The notes: a model not told the origin generated them from the letters alone. DNA of 64,000 nt from Maricaulis sp. (GCF_030149515.1 NZ_JASBRI010000022.1:124001-188000); one strand, 5' to 3'. Positions 33,183 to 42,734 are shown, counted from the stretch's first letter. Made by a program: numbers and translations.

Positions 33183-34703
33183 ATGATCTTCAATTCCTTC
33201 GAATTCCTGTTTCTTTTTCTGCCCGGCGTGCTGCTCGCCTACTATCTGGCACGGCGTCATCTCGGTCACTGGACCGCGCTGAGCCTGCTCGCCGGGGCCA
33301 GCTTCTTCTTCTACGCCTGGTGGGACGTGTCGCGCGCGCCCTGGCACGAACTGACCGGCTGGAATGTCGAGAGCCTCGTCCGGACACTCTGGTTCGTTCG
33401 CCATGTCCTCCTGCTGCTGGGGTCGGTGATCACGAACCACGTGGTGGCGCGGCTGATGCGGCGCTGGGGCAATCAGCCGCTGCTGGCAGTCGGCATCATC
33501 TTCAACCTGTCCCTGTTGGGCTTCTTCAAATATGCCGATTTCCTGGCGAGCAATATTAATGCGCTGACAGGGCTGGACCTGCCGGAACTCGGGCTGGGCC
33601 TGCCGCTGGCGATCTCCTTCTTCTCCTTCCAGCAAATCTCCTATCTGGTCGATGTCGCCCGCCGGAAAACGAATCCGGGCCACTTCTTCGCGCATGCCCT
33701 GTTCGTCAGCTTCTTCCCGCACATCGTCGCCGGCCCGCTGATCCAGCACCACCAGATCGCCTCGCAGTTCAATGACACAAAGCGCAAGGACGATTTGTGG
33801 GACAATCTGGGCGTCGGCCTGTCGATCTTCGCAGTCGGCCTGGGCAAGAAGGTCTTGATCGCGGAAAGCATCGAGCCCTACGCCTCGTCCCTCTTCGCCA
33901 TGGCCGAGCGCGGCGACACGCCGGGCCTTGTCGCAGCCTGGGTCGGCGCGACGGCCTATGCATTGCAGATCTTCTTCGATTTTTCCGGCTATTCGGACAT
34001 GGCGCTGGGTCTGGCCCGGTGTCTGGGCTTCCGTCTGCCGGTGAATTTCAACGGGCCCTACAAGTCGGCCTCGGTCGTGGAATTCTGGCGGCGCTGGCAC
34101 ATCACGCTGAGCCATTTCCTGCGTGACCATCTCTACATCGCCCTGGGCGGGAACCGGAAAGGCGAGATCCGGCGCTATGTGAACCTGTTCGCCACCATGC
34201 TGCTGGGCGGGCTCTGGCACGGCGCGGCCTGGACCTTCGTGATCTGGGGCGGGCTGCACGGGCTGGGTCTGACGGTAAACCACTTCTGGGAAAAGTGGGG
34301 ACCGAAAGGCTGGTTCGACGGGCGGCGCAAGGTGATTGCGGTGGGCCTGACCTTTGCCTTCACCACCGTCGCCTGGGTCTTTTTCCGGGCCGAGAGTTTT
34401 GCCGGCGCCGGCCGCGTCCTGACCGGCATGTCCGGATTTGCCGGGCTGGGCCTGGAGGGTGTGTCCAGCGAAGCCTTGGCCTGGGTGGTCTTCGGCCTGA
34501 TCCTGGTCTGGTCGCTGCCGGATACGCCGGAGGCCTTTTCCGAGGTGATCGACGAACAAACGCTCAACGACGCCCAGATCCGGCCGAGACCCGGCCTGCG
34601 CTGGCGCTTCTCGCGCGGCACGGCAATCGCCGCGGCCGCCCTGCTCTTCCTGTCGGTGCTGAACGCCTGGAAGACGTCCGAATTCATTTACTACACCTTC
34701 TAG
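33183..34703 (+). CDS. MBOAT family O-acyltransferase (AlgI-like)
   Basis: A 506-residue multi-pass membrane protein. It contains the MBOAT signature YIALGGNRKGEIRRYVNLFATMLLGGLWHGAAW with the invariant His in GLWHGA, and upstream FFDFSGYSDMALGLARCLGF. AlgI-type proteins pass acetyl groups from the cytoplasm to a periplasmic polysaccharide. The next gene encodes a DltD/AlgX-like SGNH protein, the usual periplasmic partner. The polymer here is unknown. The 321-base upstream gap holds a CtrA-like box and a palindrome, so expression may be cell-cycle or signal dependent. Confidence 0.93.
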   Translation: MIFNSFEFLFLFLPGVLLAYYLARRHLGHWTALSLLAGASFFFYAWWDVSRAPWHELTGWNVESLVRTLWFVRHVLLLLGSVITNHVVARLMRRWGNQPLLAVGIIFNLSLLGFFKYADFLASNINALTGLDLPELGLGLPLAISFFSFQQISYLVDVARRKTNPGHFFAHALFVSFFPHIVAGPLIQHHQIASQFNDTKRKDDLWDNLGVGLSIFAVGLGKKVLIAESIEPYASSLFAMAERGDTPGLVAAWVGATAYALQIFFDFSGYSDMALGLARCLGFRLPVNFNGPYKSASVVEFWRRWHITLSHFLRDHLYIALGGNRKGEIRRYVNLFATMLLGGLWHGAAWTFVIWGGLHGLGLTVNHFWEKWGPKGWFDGRRKVIAVGLTFAFTTVAWVFFRAESFAGAGRVLTGMSGFAGLGLEGVSSEALAWVVFGLILVWSLPDTPEAFSEVIDEQTLNDAQIRPRPGLRWRFSRGTAIAAAALLFLSVLNAWKTSEFIYYTF

Positions 34704-34712
34704 GGATCCGGC

Positions 34713-35981
34713 ATGGCCCGCTACGCCTCGACATTGCTGATCGCCCTGATTGCCGGCCTCGCCCTGTTCGCAGGTTTCAATGCGCTCGTCGATCCGTTCG
34801 GGGTGACCGGAGCGCCCGGCATTCCCGGTCTGACCGAGCGTGATACGCGGCTTCTGGACGATGGCGGACGGGTGCACGTTGCCGACCGGCTGGCCCGCGG
34901 CGGCGATGGGTCGATCCTATTGGGATCCTCACGAACGGTCGACGGCTTTCCCCACGATCCCGCCGGCTGGCCGGGCGGGATCTACAATGCGGGCATGCGC
35001 GGGACGAATATTTTCGAGCTCGGCCAGGCGATGGCGCTCGCGGCCCGGAATCCGGAGCTGCACTGTGTCGTGATCGGGCTCGATCTCGATGAATTCGGCA
35101 CCCATTCCAAGGCCAAGGCGACCTATTGGCTGTCGGCCCTGACCGACGGGCGCACCTGGCTGTCACTGGCCCGCGTCTCGTTGTCGCCGAACACGTTTGG
35201 CGCCTCGGTGCAGCTGATTGCCGACAATCTTACCGGCGGCGAACCGCGTGTGCCTTGGGCCGACACCTACGAGGCCGGCACCCAGCGCCAGCGCTATGAG
35301 GACGGGATCCGCGGCATCTACCGCTGGTATCTGGGTTATCGCTTCGATCCGGAACGCCTGGCGATGTTCGAGACGGTGGTGAACGCACTGACGGCCCAGG
35401 GCGTCCAGGTGACCGGTTTCGTGCATCCGCTGCATGCCTGGCGGGAGGAGGCGATGGTCCGCGCCGGGCGGGTGGAGGATTATGTCGCCTTCCGCGAGGA
35501 TCTGGCGGACGTGTTCGCGCGCTATGCAGACCGGGCGGCTTCAGACGCGTGCGTGCCCGGCGGCGCGGCGGTGCTGTGGGATTTTTCCGGCTTCCAGCCC
35601 TTCGCATCCCTGCCCGCGCCGGCCACTGGCCAGACAGCAGCACACCCCGCCTTCTACGAACCCTCGCACTATCTGCCGCATATCGGTCAGGCCATGCTGG
35701 AACGCATGCTGCTGGAACGCACAGCCTCGCCGTATGGCAGCGCGCCGTTCGGCGTCCCGCTGACGCCGCAAACGGCCGAAGAGACGGCCGCAGCCATGCT
35801 GGAACGGCGCGCCGCCTGGCTGGCCACGCCCGATGGTGCGGCGGTCACAGCCATCCTCGACGCGGTCGCCGCAGGCGATCCGGCACCCGAGGCCCAGACG
35901 CCGCAATATCTCAACCGCGACGACCTGCGCAGCCTGGCCGCCAAGCTCGACGCCATTGCACCCGCCGCCGCCCGGCGCTAG
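34713..35981 (+). CDS. SGNH-hydrolase-like (AlgX/DltD-type) periplasmic protein
   Basis: A 422-residue protein anchored by an N-terminal hydrophobic helix (STLLIALIAGLALFAGF). SGNH blocks are visible: LLGSSRTVDGF (Ser, block I), GMRGTNIFELGQ (Gly/Asn region), DFSGF and EPSHYLPHIGQAML (Asp/His, block V). It starts nine bases after the MBOAT stop. In AlgI-AlgX/AlgJ and DltB-DltD systems such partners complete transfer of the acyl group to polymer. The acceptor polysaccharide cannot be told from these two genes. No glycosyltransferase is adjacent. Confidence 0.82.
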   Translation: MARYASTLLIALIAGLALFAGFNALVDPFGVTGAPGIPGLTERDTRLLDDGGRVHVADRLARGGDGSILLGSSRTVDGFPHDPAGWPGGIYNAGMRGTNIFELGQAMALAARNPELHCVVIGLDLDEFGTHSKAKATYWLSALTDGRTWLSLARVSLSPNTFGASVQLIADNLTGGEPRVPWADTYEAGTQRQRYEDGIRGIYRWYLGYRFDPERLAMFETVVNALTAQGVQVTGFVHPLHAWREEAMVRAGRVEDYVAFREDLADVFARYADRAASDACVPGGAAVLWDFSGFQPFASLPAPATGQTAAHPAFYEPSHYLPHIGQAMLERMLLERTASPYGSAPFGVPLTPQTAEETAAAMLERRAAWLATPDGAAVTAILDAVAAGDPAPEAQTPQYLNRDDLRSLAAKLDAIAPAAARR

Positions 35982-36009
35982 GACGCCACGACACAGTAAG
36001 GACAGCCAA

Positions 36010-36624
36010 ATGACCGTGCACTATCACAAGGGCGATCTTCCCGCCGGACTGGATCTGGGACCGGCGGTTGCCGTGGATACCGAGACGATGGGCCTGTCGC
36101 TGACGCGCGACCAGCTCTGCGTGGTCCAGCTGTCCGCCGGCGATGGCGATGCCCATGTGGTGCAGATGGACCGGTCCTCCTATGACTGTCCCAGTCTGAA
36201 GGCGCTGCTCTCCGATCCCAAGACCGAGAAAATTCTCCATTTCGCCCGCTTCGACGTGGCCATGGTGGAGAAATATCTCGGCGTCACCCTGGCGCCGGTC
36301 TTTTGCACCAAGATCGCGTCGAAACTCTGCCGCACCTATACCGACCGGCACGGCCTCAAGGACGTGACCCGCGAGCTGATCGGCGTGGACATGAACAAGC
36401 AGCAGCAGAGCTCGGACTGGGGCGCGGCCGAGCTGTCCCCGGCCCAGCTGGAATACGCCGCCTCCGACGTGCTGCACCTGCATGCCCTGCGCGACAAGCT
36501 GACGGAAATGCTGGAACGCGAGGGCCGCATGGAGATGGCGCGCGCCTGTTTCGATTTCCTGCCGATACGGGCCCAGCTCGATCTGGCGGGCTGGCCGGAA
36601 GCCGACATTTTCGCGCACTCCTGA
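36010..36624 (+). CDS. nrnC: Nano-RNase / exonuclease NrnC (DEDDy)
   Basis: A 204-residue single-domain 3'-5' exonuclease of the RNase D superfamily. DEDDy residues are visible: DTET (first Asp-x-Glu), HFARFD, and Y-x3-D in YAASDV. Length and sequence (CTKIASKLCRTYTDRHGLK, KQQQSSDWGA, terminal DIFAHS) match NrnC, which degrades diribonucleotides including pGpG from cyclic di-GMP turnover. It lacks the HRDC domains of true RNase D. It stands between the acylation pair and the lpt genes. Confidence 0.93.
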   Translation: MTVHYHKGDLPAGLDLGPAVAVDTETMGLSLTRDQLCVVQLSAGDGDAHVVQMDRSSYDCPSLKALLSDPKTEKILHFARFDVAMVEKYLGVTLAPVFCTKIASKLCRTYTDRHGLKDVTRELIGVDMNKQQQSSDWGAAELSPAQLEYAASDVLHLHALRDKLTEMLEREGRMEMARACFDFLPIRAQLDLAGWPEADIFAHS

Positions 36625-36715
36625 CAGGGATTACCTTGAATCTGCCCGCAAAGACTGGTCTTTGTCTCCCAAGCGGCGCGCATGTGGCGAACCGCACCCT
36701 GTTTCCGATCGGTCC

Positions 36716-37408
36716 ATGAGCCTTACCGCCAATCCCGGCCTTGAAGCCCTGCACCCGCCCCATCACGGAAGCTGGGAACCGCGCCGCGCCCTGGCTCTGG
36801 ATGTCGCACGCCGGCGCACCGCCTTTGTGCGGGGATTGCGGATCGCCTTCATGGCGGCGGCGGCGGCCATTGTTATACTCCTGATCGTGCAGCTGGCCAT
36901 GAACAGTCTGGGCGGCCGCGTGACCGAAGCCGAGCCCGTCGGCGAGGAACAGCGCATGACCAATCCGCGCTTCACCGGCCGCGACGAGAACCTGACGCCC
37001 TATGCAATCACGGCCGACGTGGCCTATCGCAGCGAAGGCGGTTCGCCGCACGTGACCGACCTGGAACGTCCCCGCCTGGATTATGATTTCCTCAATACCG
37101 GCACGTCGCGCGTCCTGGCCGCCACCGGCCGCTACGACCAGCCCAATCGCATTCTTGACCTCTATTCCGATGTGAACCTGCACACGGATGAGGGCTACAG
37201 TTTTACCTCCGAACACGCCCGCATCTTCCTGAGCGAGGAACGGGTGACCGGCGAAGAGCCGGTGGCGGGAACCGGCCCGATGGGCACGATCCGTGCCGAC
37301 CGCTACGAGATTCGCGACGGCGGTAATCATATTGTATTCGAAGGGAATGTGCGCGCGCGCCTGATCCAGGACCGGACCGCCGCCACGTCAGAAGAAGGAC
37401 GCGAGTAA
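36716..37408 (+). CDS. lptC: LPS export protein LptC
   Basis: A 230-residue bitopic membrane protein. One N-terminal transmembrane helix (FMAAAAAIVILLIVQLAM, about residues 50-67) precedes a periplasmic beta-jellyroll region (GRDENLTPYAITADVAYRS through EDRYEIRDGGNHIVFEGNVRA). It receives LPS from LptBFG and hands it to LptA. Its stop overlaps the ATG of lptA (TAATG), so the two are coupled. The start at 36716 is the ATG just before the conserved N-terminus. Confidence 0.9.
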   Translation: MSLTANPGLEALHPPHHGSWEPRRALALDVARRRTAFVRGLRIAFMAAAAAIVILLIVQLAMNSLGGRVTEAEPVGEEQRMTNPRFTGRDENLTPYAITADVAYRSEGGSPHVTDLERPRLDYDFLNTGTSRVLAATGRYDQPNRILDLYSDVNLHTDEGYSFTSEHARIFLSEERVTGEEPVAGTGPMGTIRADRYEIRDGGNHIVFEGNVRARLIQDRTAATSEEGRE

Positions 37409-38001
37409 TGCGCCAGATCCTCATCGGACTTGTCCTGACCTGCCTGGCCGGACCGGCCTTCGCGCAGATCGGCGATTCCAGTCTGCCCCTCGATATCGAA
37501 GGCGACCACGTCGACGTGCTGGACGCCGAACGCCGCGTCATCTGGCAGGGCAATGTCAATGCGATCCAGGGGACATCGTCGATCCGCGCCCAGCAGATCG
37601 ACGTCTACTACAATGGCGAGGGATCGAGCGACGGCAGCACCGGCGGCTGGGGCGATATCGACCGCATCGTCGCCACCGGAGAGGTCTATTACGTCACGCC
37701 AACCCAGCGCGCACGCGGCGATCGCGGGGTCTATACCCTGGCCGACGAGACCATCGTGCTCACCGGCGAGGTCGTCATCAACCAGGGCGAGAACGTGATT
37801 ACAACAACCCGGTTCGTGACCGATCTGACGACCGGCAATTCCAGTTTCGGCGAACCAGAGACCGGCGACCGCGTGCGCGCGGTCCTGCAGACCGCCGGCG
37901 GAACGGGCCGCGGGCAGACCGAATCGGATACGGACGAAGAGCCGTCGCCGGAGAATGACGCAACGTCCGGGCAATCCGGGCCCGAAGGATCGAACGGCTG
38001 A
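37408..38001 (+). CDS. lptA: Periplasmic LPS transport protein LptA
   Basis: A 197-residue OstA-like protein with a signal peptide (MRQILIGLVLTCLAGPAFAQ). The beta-jellyroll repeats are visible in DIEGDHVDVLDAERRVIWQGNVNAIQG and VVINQGENVITTTRFV. The C-terminus is a charged, disordered tail. It forms the filament carrying LPS across the periplasm. It overlaps lptC by one base and is followed directly by lptB. Confidence 0.94.
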   Translation: MRQILIGLVLTCLAGPAFAQIGDSSLPLDIEGDHVDVLDAERRVIWQGNVNAIQGTSSIRAQQIDVYYNGEGSSDGSTGGWGDIDRIVATGEVYYVTPTQRARGDRGVYTLADETIVLTGEVVINQGENVITTTRFVTDLTTGNSSFGEPETGDRVRAVLQTAGGTGRGQTESDTDEEPSPENDATSGQSGPEGSNG

Positions 38002-38002
38002 C

Positions 38003-38788
38003 ATGCAACAGCCGGAACCCAACATGGCGCTGCACGCCGCCTCCGCCGCCCCGAATGCCGATCGGGCTCGCGCCGGCCTTGCCGTCGAACAGATCGGCAA
38101 GGCCTATGGCAAACGCCCCGTGGTGAAAGGTGTATCCGTCTCGCTCCAGCGGGGCGAGGTGGCCGGCCTGCTGGGCCCCAACGGGGCCGGCAAAACTACC
38201 TGTTTCTACATGATCACCGGTCTGGTGGAAGTCGATTACGGCCGCATCCTGCTGGACGGCGAGGACATCACCCGCCTGCCCATGTATCAGCGCGCGCGTC
38301 TGGGCATCGGCTATCTGCCGCAGGAAAAGTCCATCTTTCACGGCATGACGGTGGCGGAGAATATTCTCGCCGTCGCCGAGGTCGTGGAGAAGGACCGTCA
38401 GGCCCGGCAGGAACTGGTCGACCAATTGCTGGAGGAATTGCGCATTTCGCATCTGCGCGACGCGCCGGCTCCTTCGCTGTCGGGCGGCGAGCGGCGCCGG
38501 GTGGAGATCGCCCGGGCGCTGTCGACTCGCCCCTCTTTCATGCTGCTGGACGAACCCTTTGCCGGTATCGATCCGCTGGCGATTGCCGACATTCGCGACC
38601 TCATCCGCTTCCTGCGCGAACGCGGGATCGGCATTCTGATTACCGACCACAACGTCCGCGAAACCCTTGAAATCACGGACAGAGCCACGATCATTCACGA
38701 AGGGGAAGTTCTGTTTGAAGGTTCTCCGTCGGAGATCCGGGCCGACCCGGACGTGCGCCGCGTTTATCTCGGAGAAAGTTTTGCCTGA
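38003..38788 (+). CDS. lptB: LPS export ABC transporter ATP-binding protein LptB
   Basis: A 261-residue ATPase. Walker A is GPNGAGKTT, the signature is LSGGERRRVEIARAL and Walker B is FMLLDEPFAGIDP, followed by the H-loop DHNVRE. It powers extraction of LPS from the inner membrane with LptFG. An extended N-terminus of about 30 residues precedes the core. The ATG at 38003 starts one base after lptA; another ATG is 21 bases downstream. It directly precedes rpoN, a conserved order. Confidence 0.95.
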   Translation: MQQPEPNMALHAASAAPNADRARAGLAVEQIGKAYGKRPVVKGVSVSLQRGEVAGLLGPNGAGKTTCFYMITGLVEVDYGRILLDGEDITRLPMYQRARLGIGYLPQEKSIFHGMTVAENILAVAEVVEKDRQARQELVDQLLEELRISHLRDAPAPSLSGGERRRVEIARALSTRPSFMLLDEPFAGIDPLAIADIRDLIRFLRERGIGILITDHNVRETLEITDRATIIHEGEVLFEGSPSEIRADPDVRRVYLGESFA

Positions 38789-38825
38789 TTAACCTCTGCA
38801 GGAAACGTACCAAACAGAGGTTTTC

Positions 38826-40337
38826 ATGGCTGGATTGATGCAGAAGCTGGACATGCGCCAGGGCCAGTCCCTGGTGATGACCCCCCAGCTCCAACAAGCC
38901 ATCAAGCTGTTGCAGCTCTCGAATATCGAGCTGGCCGAGTTCGTCGAGGGCGAACTGGAACGCAACCCGCTGCTGGAACGCGATGAGCGCGAGACCTCCA
39001 CCGAATCGCTGCGCGAAGAGGGCGAGGGCGAACCGCGCGAGCTGGAACTGGCCGCCCCGTCCGCCGACGCCGCCGATTCGCTCGATGCCGACGGCGACGC
39101 GATCCATGGCGACGATTCGAAATCGGACCTGGCCGGACTCGACGCCGGTACCGGCGACGCGATCGGACAGGGTGCCGGGCAATGGTCCGCGTCCGGCGGC
39201 GGCGGCAGCAGCGCCAGCGAGGACTATGACGCCATCGCCAATTCCTCGCGCGAGGTCTCGCTGTCGGAACACCTGCATGCCCAGCTCGCCACGGCAACGG
39301 CCGATCCGGTCGACAAGCTGATCGGCGCCCATCTGATCGATCTCGCGGACGATGACGGCTATATGCGCGCCGATCTCGACGAAGTAGCCGCCCAGCTGGG
39401 CGTCGAACGCGGCCGGATCGAAAAGGTTCTGACCCTGACCCAGGGCTTCGACCCCGCCGGGATCATGGCTCGCGACCTGACAGAGTGCCTGGCGCTGCAG
39501 CTGACGGAGAAGAACCGGCTGGATCCCGCCATGGCCGCCCTCCTGGACAATCTGGACCGCCTGGCCAAGCACGACTATGCCGCCCTGAAGTCGATATGCG
39601 GCGTCGACAACGAGGACCTCGACGAGATGATCGCCGAGATTCGCGACCTCACGCCGAAACCGGGCCACGCCTTCACGTCCGACACAACACGGGCCGTCGA
39701 ACCGGACGTTTTCATCCGCCAGTCCCCCGACGGGGCCTGGCAGGTGGAACTCAATACGGACACCTTGCCGCGCGTGCTGGTGAACAACCGCTATTTCAAC
39801 GAAATTTCGGCCGTGGCGAAGACCGAAGCCGACAAGACCTTCATCACCGAATGCTCACAGAATGCCTCCTGGCTGGTGAAAAGCCTGGACCAGCGTGCCC
39901 GTACCATTCTCAAGGTGGCCAGCGAGATCGTGCGCCAGCAGGACATGTTCCTGGCGCACGGCGTAGCCTATCTGCGCCCGTTGAACCTGAGGACCGTGGC
40001 CGACGCGATCAGCATGCACGAATCCACGGTCAGCCGCGTCACCTCGAACAAGTATGTCGCCACGCCGCGGGGCATGTTCGAGCTGAAATACTTTTTCACA
40101 TCGTCGATTCCGTCCGCGGGCGGTGGCGATGCCCATTCCGCCGAGGCTGTCCGTTACCGGATCAAAAGCATGATCGGACAGGAAACCGTGGACGACGTGC
40201 TGTCGGACGACAAGCTGGTGGAATATTTGCGCGATGAAGGGATTGAAATCGCCCGCCGGACTGTGGCCAAATACCGGGAGGCGCTCAACATCCCTTCCTC
40301 GGTCCAGCGCCGTCGAATTTTGAAACGTGCTGGCTAG
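38826..40337 (+). CDS. rpoN: RNA polymerase sigma-54 factor
   Basis: A 503-residue sigma-54. The N-terminal Gln/Leu-rich activator region (KLDMRQGQSLVMTPQLQQAI) is followed by an acidic, variable linker (residues about 50-140). The core-binding and HTH regions come next, and the RpoN box ARRTVAKYRE sits at residues 476-485. It directs transcription of nitrogen, motility or other enhancer-dependent genes. It sits between lptB and hpf, the classic rpoN neighbourhood. Confidence 0.98.
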   Translation: MAGLMQKLDMRQGQSLVMTPQLQQAIKLLQLSNIELAEFVEGELERNPLLERDERETSTESLREEGEGEPRELELAAPSADAADSLDADGDAIHGDDSKSDLAGLDAGTGDAIGQGAGQWSASGGGGSSASEDYDAIANSSREVSLSEHLHAQLATATADPVDKLIGAHLIDLADDDGYMRADLDEVAAQLGVERGRIEKVLTLTQGFDPAGIMARDLTECLALQLTEKNRLDPAMAALLDNLDRLAKHDYAALKSICGVDNEDLDEMIAEIRDLTPKPGHAFTSDTTRAVEPDVFIRQSPDGAWQVELNTDTLPRVLVNNRYFNEISAVAKTEADKTFITECSQNASWLVKSLDQRARTILKVASEIVRQQDMFLAHGVAYLRPLNLRTVADAISMHESTVSRVTSNKYVATPRGMFELKYFFTSSIPSAGGGDAHSAEAVRYRIKSMIGQETVDDVLSDDKLVEYLRDEGIEIARRTVAKYREALNIPSSVQRRRILKRAG

Positions 40338-40358
40338 GGACCGCTTGTATGAGCGCCC

Positions 40359-40378
40359 CGGCGGACCCCGGTCCGCCG
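40359..40378. other. GC-rich palindrome between rpoN and hpf
   Basis: Perfect nine-base inverted repeat with a two-base centre (CGGCGGACC-CC-GGTCCGCCG), 22 bases after the rpoN stop. No T-run follows, so termination is uncertain. A small ORF at 40349-40555 covers it but has no ribosome site or conserved look. Confidence 0.5.
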
Positions 40379-40523
40379 CCGTCGCGGCTCGACGGTCAGC
40401 AGGAGCGAACACAGATTGACTCCGACCACGACCCGCGACTAGGTTCCGCCCGCTTTCCGAGGAGAGGCGGAATCTGCACATCAACGCCTCACGTGCCGGT
40501 GTATGGCCGGCGGGAAGGAGCGC

Positions 40524-41147
40524 ATGCAAATACAGGTGGTCAACAAGGGCATTGACGTCAGTGACGCGCTGCGGGAACAGATTCTCGGCCGTGTCGAAGA
40601 CGGCGTGACCAAATACTTCAACCGCCCGGGCGAAGCCTATGTATCGATCTCGCGCGAAGGCATCGGCTTTCGTGTCGACTGTTCGCTGCATTTGCCCTCG
40701 GGCGCCATGCTGCAGGCCCACGGCGAAGCCGATGATGCCTACAAGGCAGCTGAAAACACGATGGAGCGCCTGGAGAAGCGCCTCCGCCGCTACAAGCGGA
40801 AACTGAAGAACCACCACAATGCCAACAAGGCCGAGCTTCCGGCCGAATCCATGCCGATCCTCGTCCTTCAGGGGTCGCCGGACAGCGATTTCGACGACGA
40901 TTACGAGCTGGATGACAATGACGCGCCGGTCAACGGTGCGCCCGAGCCGATCGTGATCGCCGAACGTCCCGGCGAAGTACGGACCCTGACCGTCGGCATG
41001 GCATCGCTGGAACTGGATGCGGCGGATTCGCCCTTCCTCATGTTCCGCAATGCCGCGAATGGCGGTCTCAACATCGTCTACCGGCGACCGGACGGTCATA
41101 TCGGATGGCTGGACCCGGCGCGGGCAGATCGCTCAGAGCCGGCCTAG
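40524..41147 (+). CDS. hpf: Ribosome hibernation promoting factor, long form
   Basis: A 207-residue long HPF. The N-terminal S30AE domain (MQIQVVNKGIDVSDALREQI) joins, through an acidic linker (DSDFDDDYELDDNDAP), a C-terminal dimerisation domain PFLMFRNAANGGLNIVYRRPDGHIGWLDP. Long forms join 70S ribosomes into inactive 100S dimers in stationary phase. The start at 40524 follows GGAAGGAG. It is part of the conserved rpoN-hpf-ptsN set. Confidence 0.95.
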   Translation: MQIQVVNKGIDVSDALREQILGRVEDGVTKYFNRPGEAYVSISREGIGFRVDCSLHLPSGAMLQAHGEADDAYKAAENTMERLEKRLRRYKRKLKNHHNANKAELPAESMPILVLQGSPDSDFDDDYELDDNDAPVNGAPEPIVIAERPGEVRTLTVGMASLELDAADSPFLMFRNAANGGLNIVYRRPDGHIGWLDPARADRSEPA

Positions 41148-41164
41148 GAGCGAGTAGTCGCAAA

Positions 41165-41629
41165 ATGGCGTTAGCTGATTTGATCCCGAATGGCGGGGTA
41201 GCCGTTGATCTGGGTGCGTCCAGCCGCAAACAGGCGCTGCAGGCGATGTCGGACATCGCCGCAGGCCTGACCGGCCTTCAGGCGCGCGCGATCTTCGATG
41301 CCGTGCTGCAACGTGAACGTCTCGGCTCGACCGGTGTCGGACAGGGCGTGGCCATTCCCCACGCCCGTCTCGCCGGCATCGACGAAGTTGTCGGTATTTT
41401 CGCGCGCCTGCGAACCCCGGCGGATTTCGAATCGATCGATGGACGGCCGGCGGATCTGATCTTCATGCTGATCGCGCCGGAGGATGCCGGAGCGGAGCAC
41501 CTCAAGGCCCTGGCCCGGGTCTCGCGGCTTCTGCGCCGTGAAGATGTCCGCCAGCGCCTTCGGGCCGCGCCCGATGCGGAAGCGATCTATGCCGTGCTGG
41601 CCGGAGAGCCGGCCAGCGACGCGGCCTGA
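41165..41629 (+). CDS. ptsN: PTS IIA-like nitrogen regulatory protein
   Basis: A 154-residue EIIA-Ntr. The phospho-accepting His is H66 in GVAIPHARLAG. FIFMLIAP-like (LIFMLIAPEDAGAEHLKALARVSRLL) and RLR near the end are typical. It is a phosphorelay regulator linking nitrogen/PTS-Ntr status to potassium and carbon metabolism. It follows hpf by 17 bases and completes the rpoN-hpf-ptsN cluster. Confidence 0.96.
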   Translation: MALADLIPNGGVAVDLGASSRKQALQAMSDIAAGLTGLQARAIFDAVLQRERLGSTGVGQGVAIPHARLAGIDEVVGIFARLRTPADFESIDGRPADLIFMLIAPEDAGAEHLKALARVSRLLRREDVRQRLRAAPDAEAIYAVLAGEPASDAA

Positions 41630-41716
41630 TAGCAGCCGACCTGAACACCATGTACATGCCGGGTTCAGCCCGGGCATGCTGAACTGCCCGCCTGATCTTC
41701 ATGCGGGAGACATGAT

Positions 41717-42580
41717 ATGCTGCGTGCGCTCGTATGCGCTCTCTGGCTCGGCCTGACCGCCGGACCGGCCCTCGCCCAGACATCCCACGATACACTGCGC
41801 GCCGCCGCCGAGGCGGGCGACACCCGGGCGGCCTTCGACTATGGCTACGACCTCACCTTCCCCCAGAGTGGCGAGCCGGATTATCTGACGGGCCGCTACT
41901 GGCTGACCGAAGCCGCCGATGCCGGCCATGCGCCGGCCAATTACATTCTCGGCCAGATCTATCTCGACGGCATCGGTACCGATCCCGAACCCGATCGCGC
42001 GCGCGCCTTTTTCGAACTCGCCTGGCAGGCCGGCGACGCCCCGGCCGGCTACGCCCTCGCAGAAGTTCTGCTCTACGACTATGAGGGCGAGACCGCTGCG
42101 GCAATCGCCATTCTGGAGACATTGCTTGCGGATACAGATATGGGCGCCCTGGCACACTTGGCGCTGGCCGACGCTCTCTTCTTCGCGGAATCGGAGCGCG
42201 CCGATCCGCAACGTGCCATTGCCCTGGCGCGTGAGGCACTGGACCGCGATCCGGGCCTGGTGGAAGCCCACTACATTCTCGGCATTGCCGCCCTGGAAGG
42301 TATTGGCGGCGAGACCGACCCCCAGGCTGCCCTGCAGCACTGGCGCACCGGCATGGCGGGCGGTGACACGCTGGCCATGCTGGCCCTTGCAGACGCACTG
42401 AGCGATGGCGTGGCCGGTGATCCCGACCCCGTGGAGGCGCGCGCGCTCTACGGCGCGGCGGCCGTCATGGGGGATCCGGACGCCGCCGAGGCGGCGGACG
42501 CGATGGACGTCAGCCTGACCGCCGGACAATTGGCCGCCGCCAGGGCGCGAACCGAAGCGATCCTGGCGGAAATTGGCTAG
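41717..42580 (+). CDS. Secreted Sel1/TPR-repeat protein
   Basis: A 287-residue protein with a signal peptide (MLRALVCALWLGLTAGPALAQ). Sel1-like repeats follow, recognisable from ANYILGQIYLDGIGT, AGYALAEVLL, AHYILGIAALEGIGG and LAMLALADALSDG. Such solenoids act as scaffolds; the periplasmic location suggests envelope protein interactions. No partner is evident. It lies 87 bases downstream of ptsN and precedes the tRNA-Ala region. Confidence 0.82.
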   Translation: MLRALVCALWLGLTAGPALAQTSHDTLRAAAEAGDTRAAFDYGYDLTFPQSGEPDYLTGRYWLTEAADAGHAPANYILGQIYLDGIGTDPEPDRARAFFELAWQAGDAPAGYALAEVLLYDYEGETAAAIAILETLLADTDMGALAHLALADALFFAESERADPQRAIALAREALDRDPGLVEAHYILGIAALEGIGGETDPQAALQHWRTGMAGGDTLAMLALADALSDGVAGDPDPVEARALYGAAAVMGDPDAAEAADAMDVSLTAGQLAAARARTEAILAEIG

Positions 42581-42608
42581 GACGTGCAGCCAGCTGTGGT
42601 GTGACTGA

Positions 42609-42734
42609 AGGGAATGGTGGAGCCGGACGAAGTAACTTCGAACCCGCAGGGTTCGTAAGCGCGACTGCGCGCCGGGCGGTCAGCCCGCCCCATCGGAGAC
42701 GTCCGCGAAGCGGACTGTCGTGAGATCGAGGGAA

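Noticed and set aside
40349-40555. Small ORF between rpoN and hpf
   Set aside because: It overlaps a GC-rich palindrome and the hpf ribosome site, has no ribosome site of its own and no conserved look.
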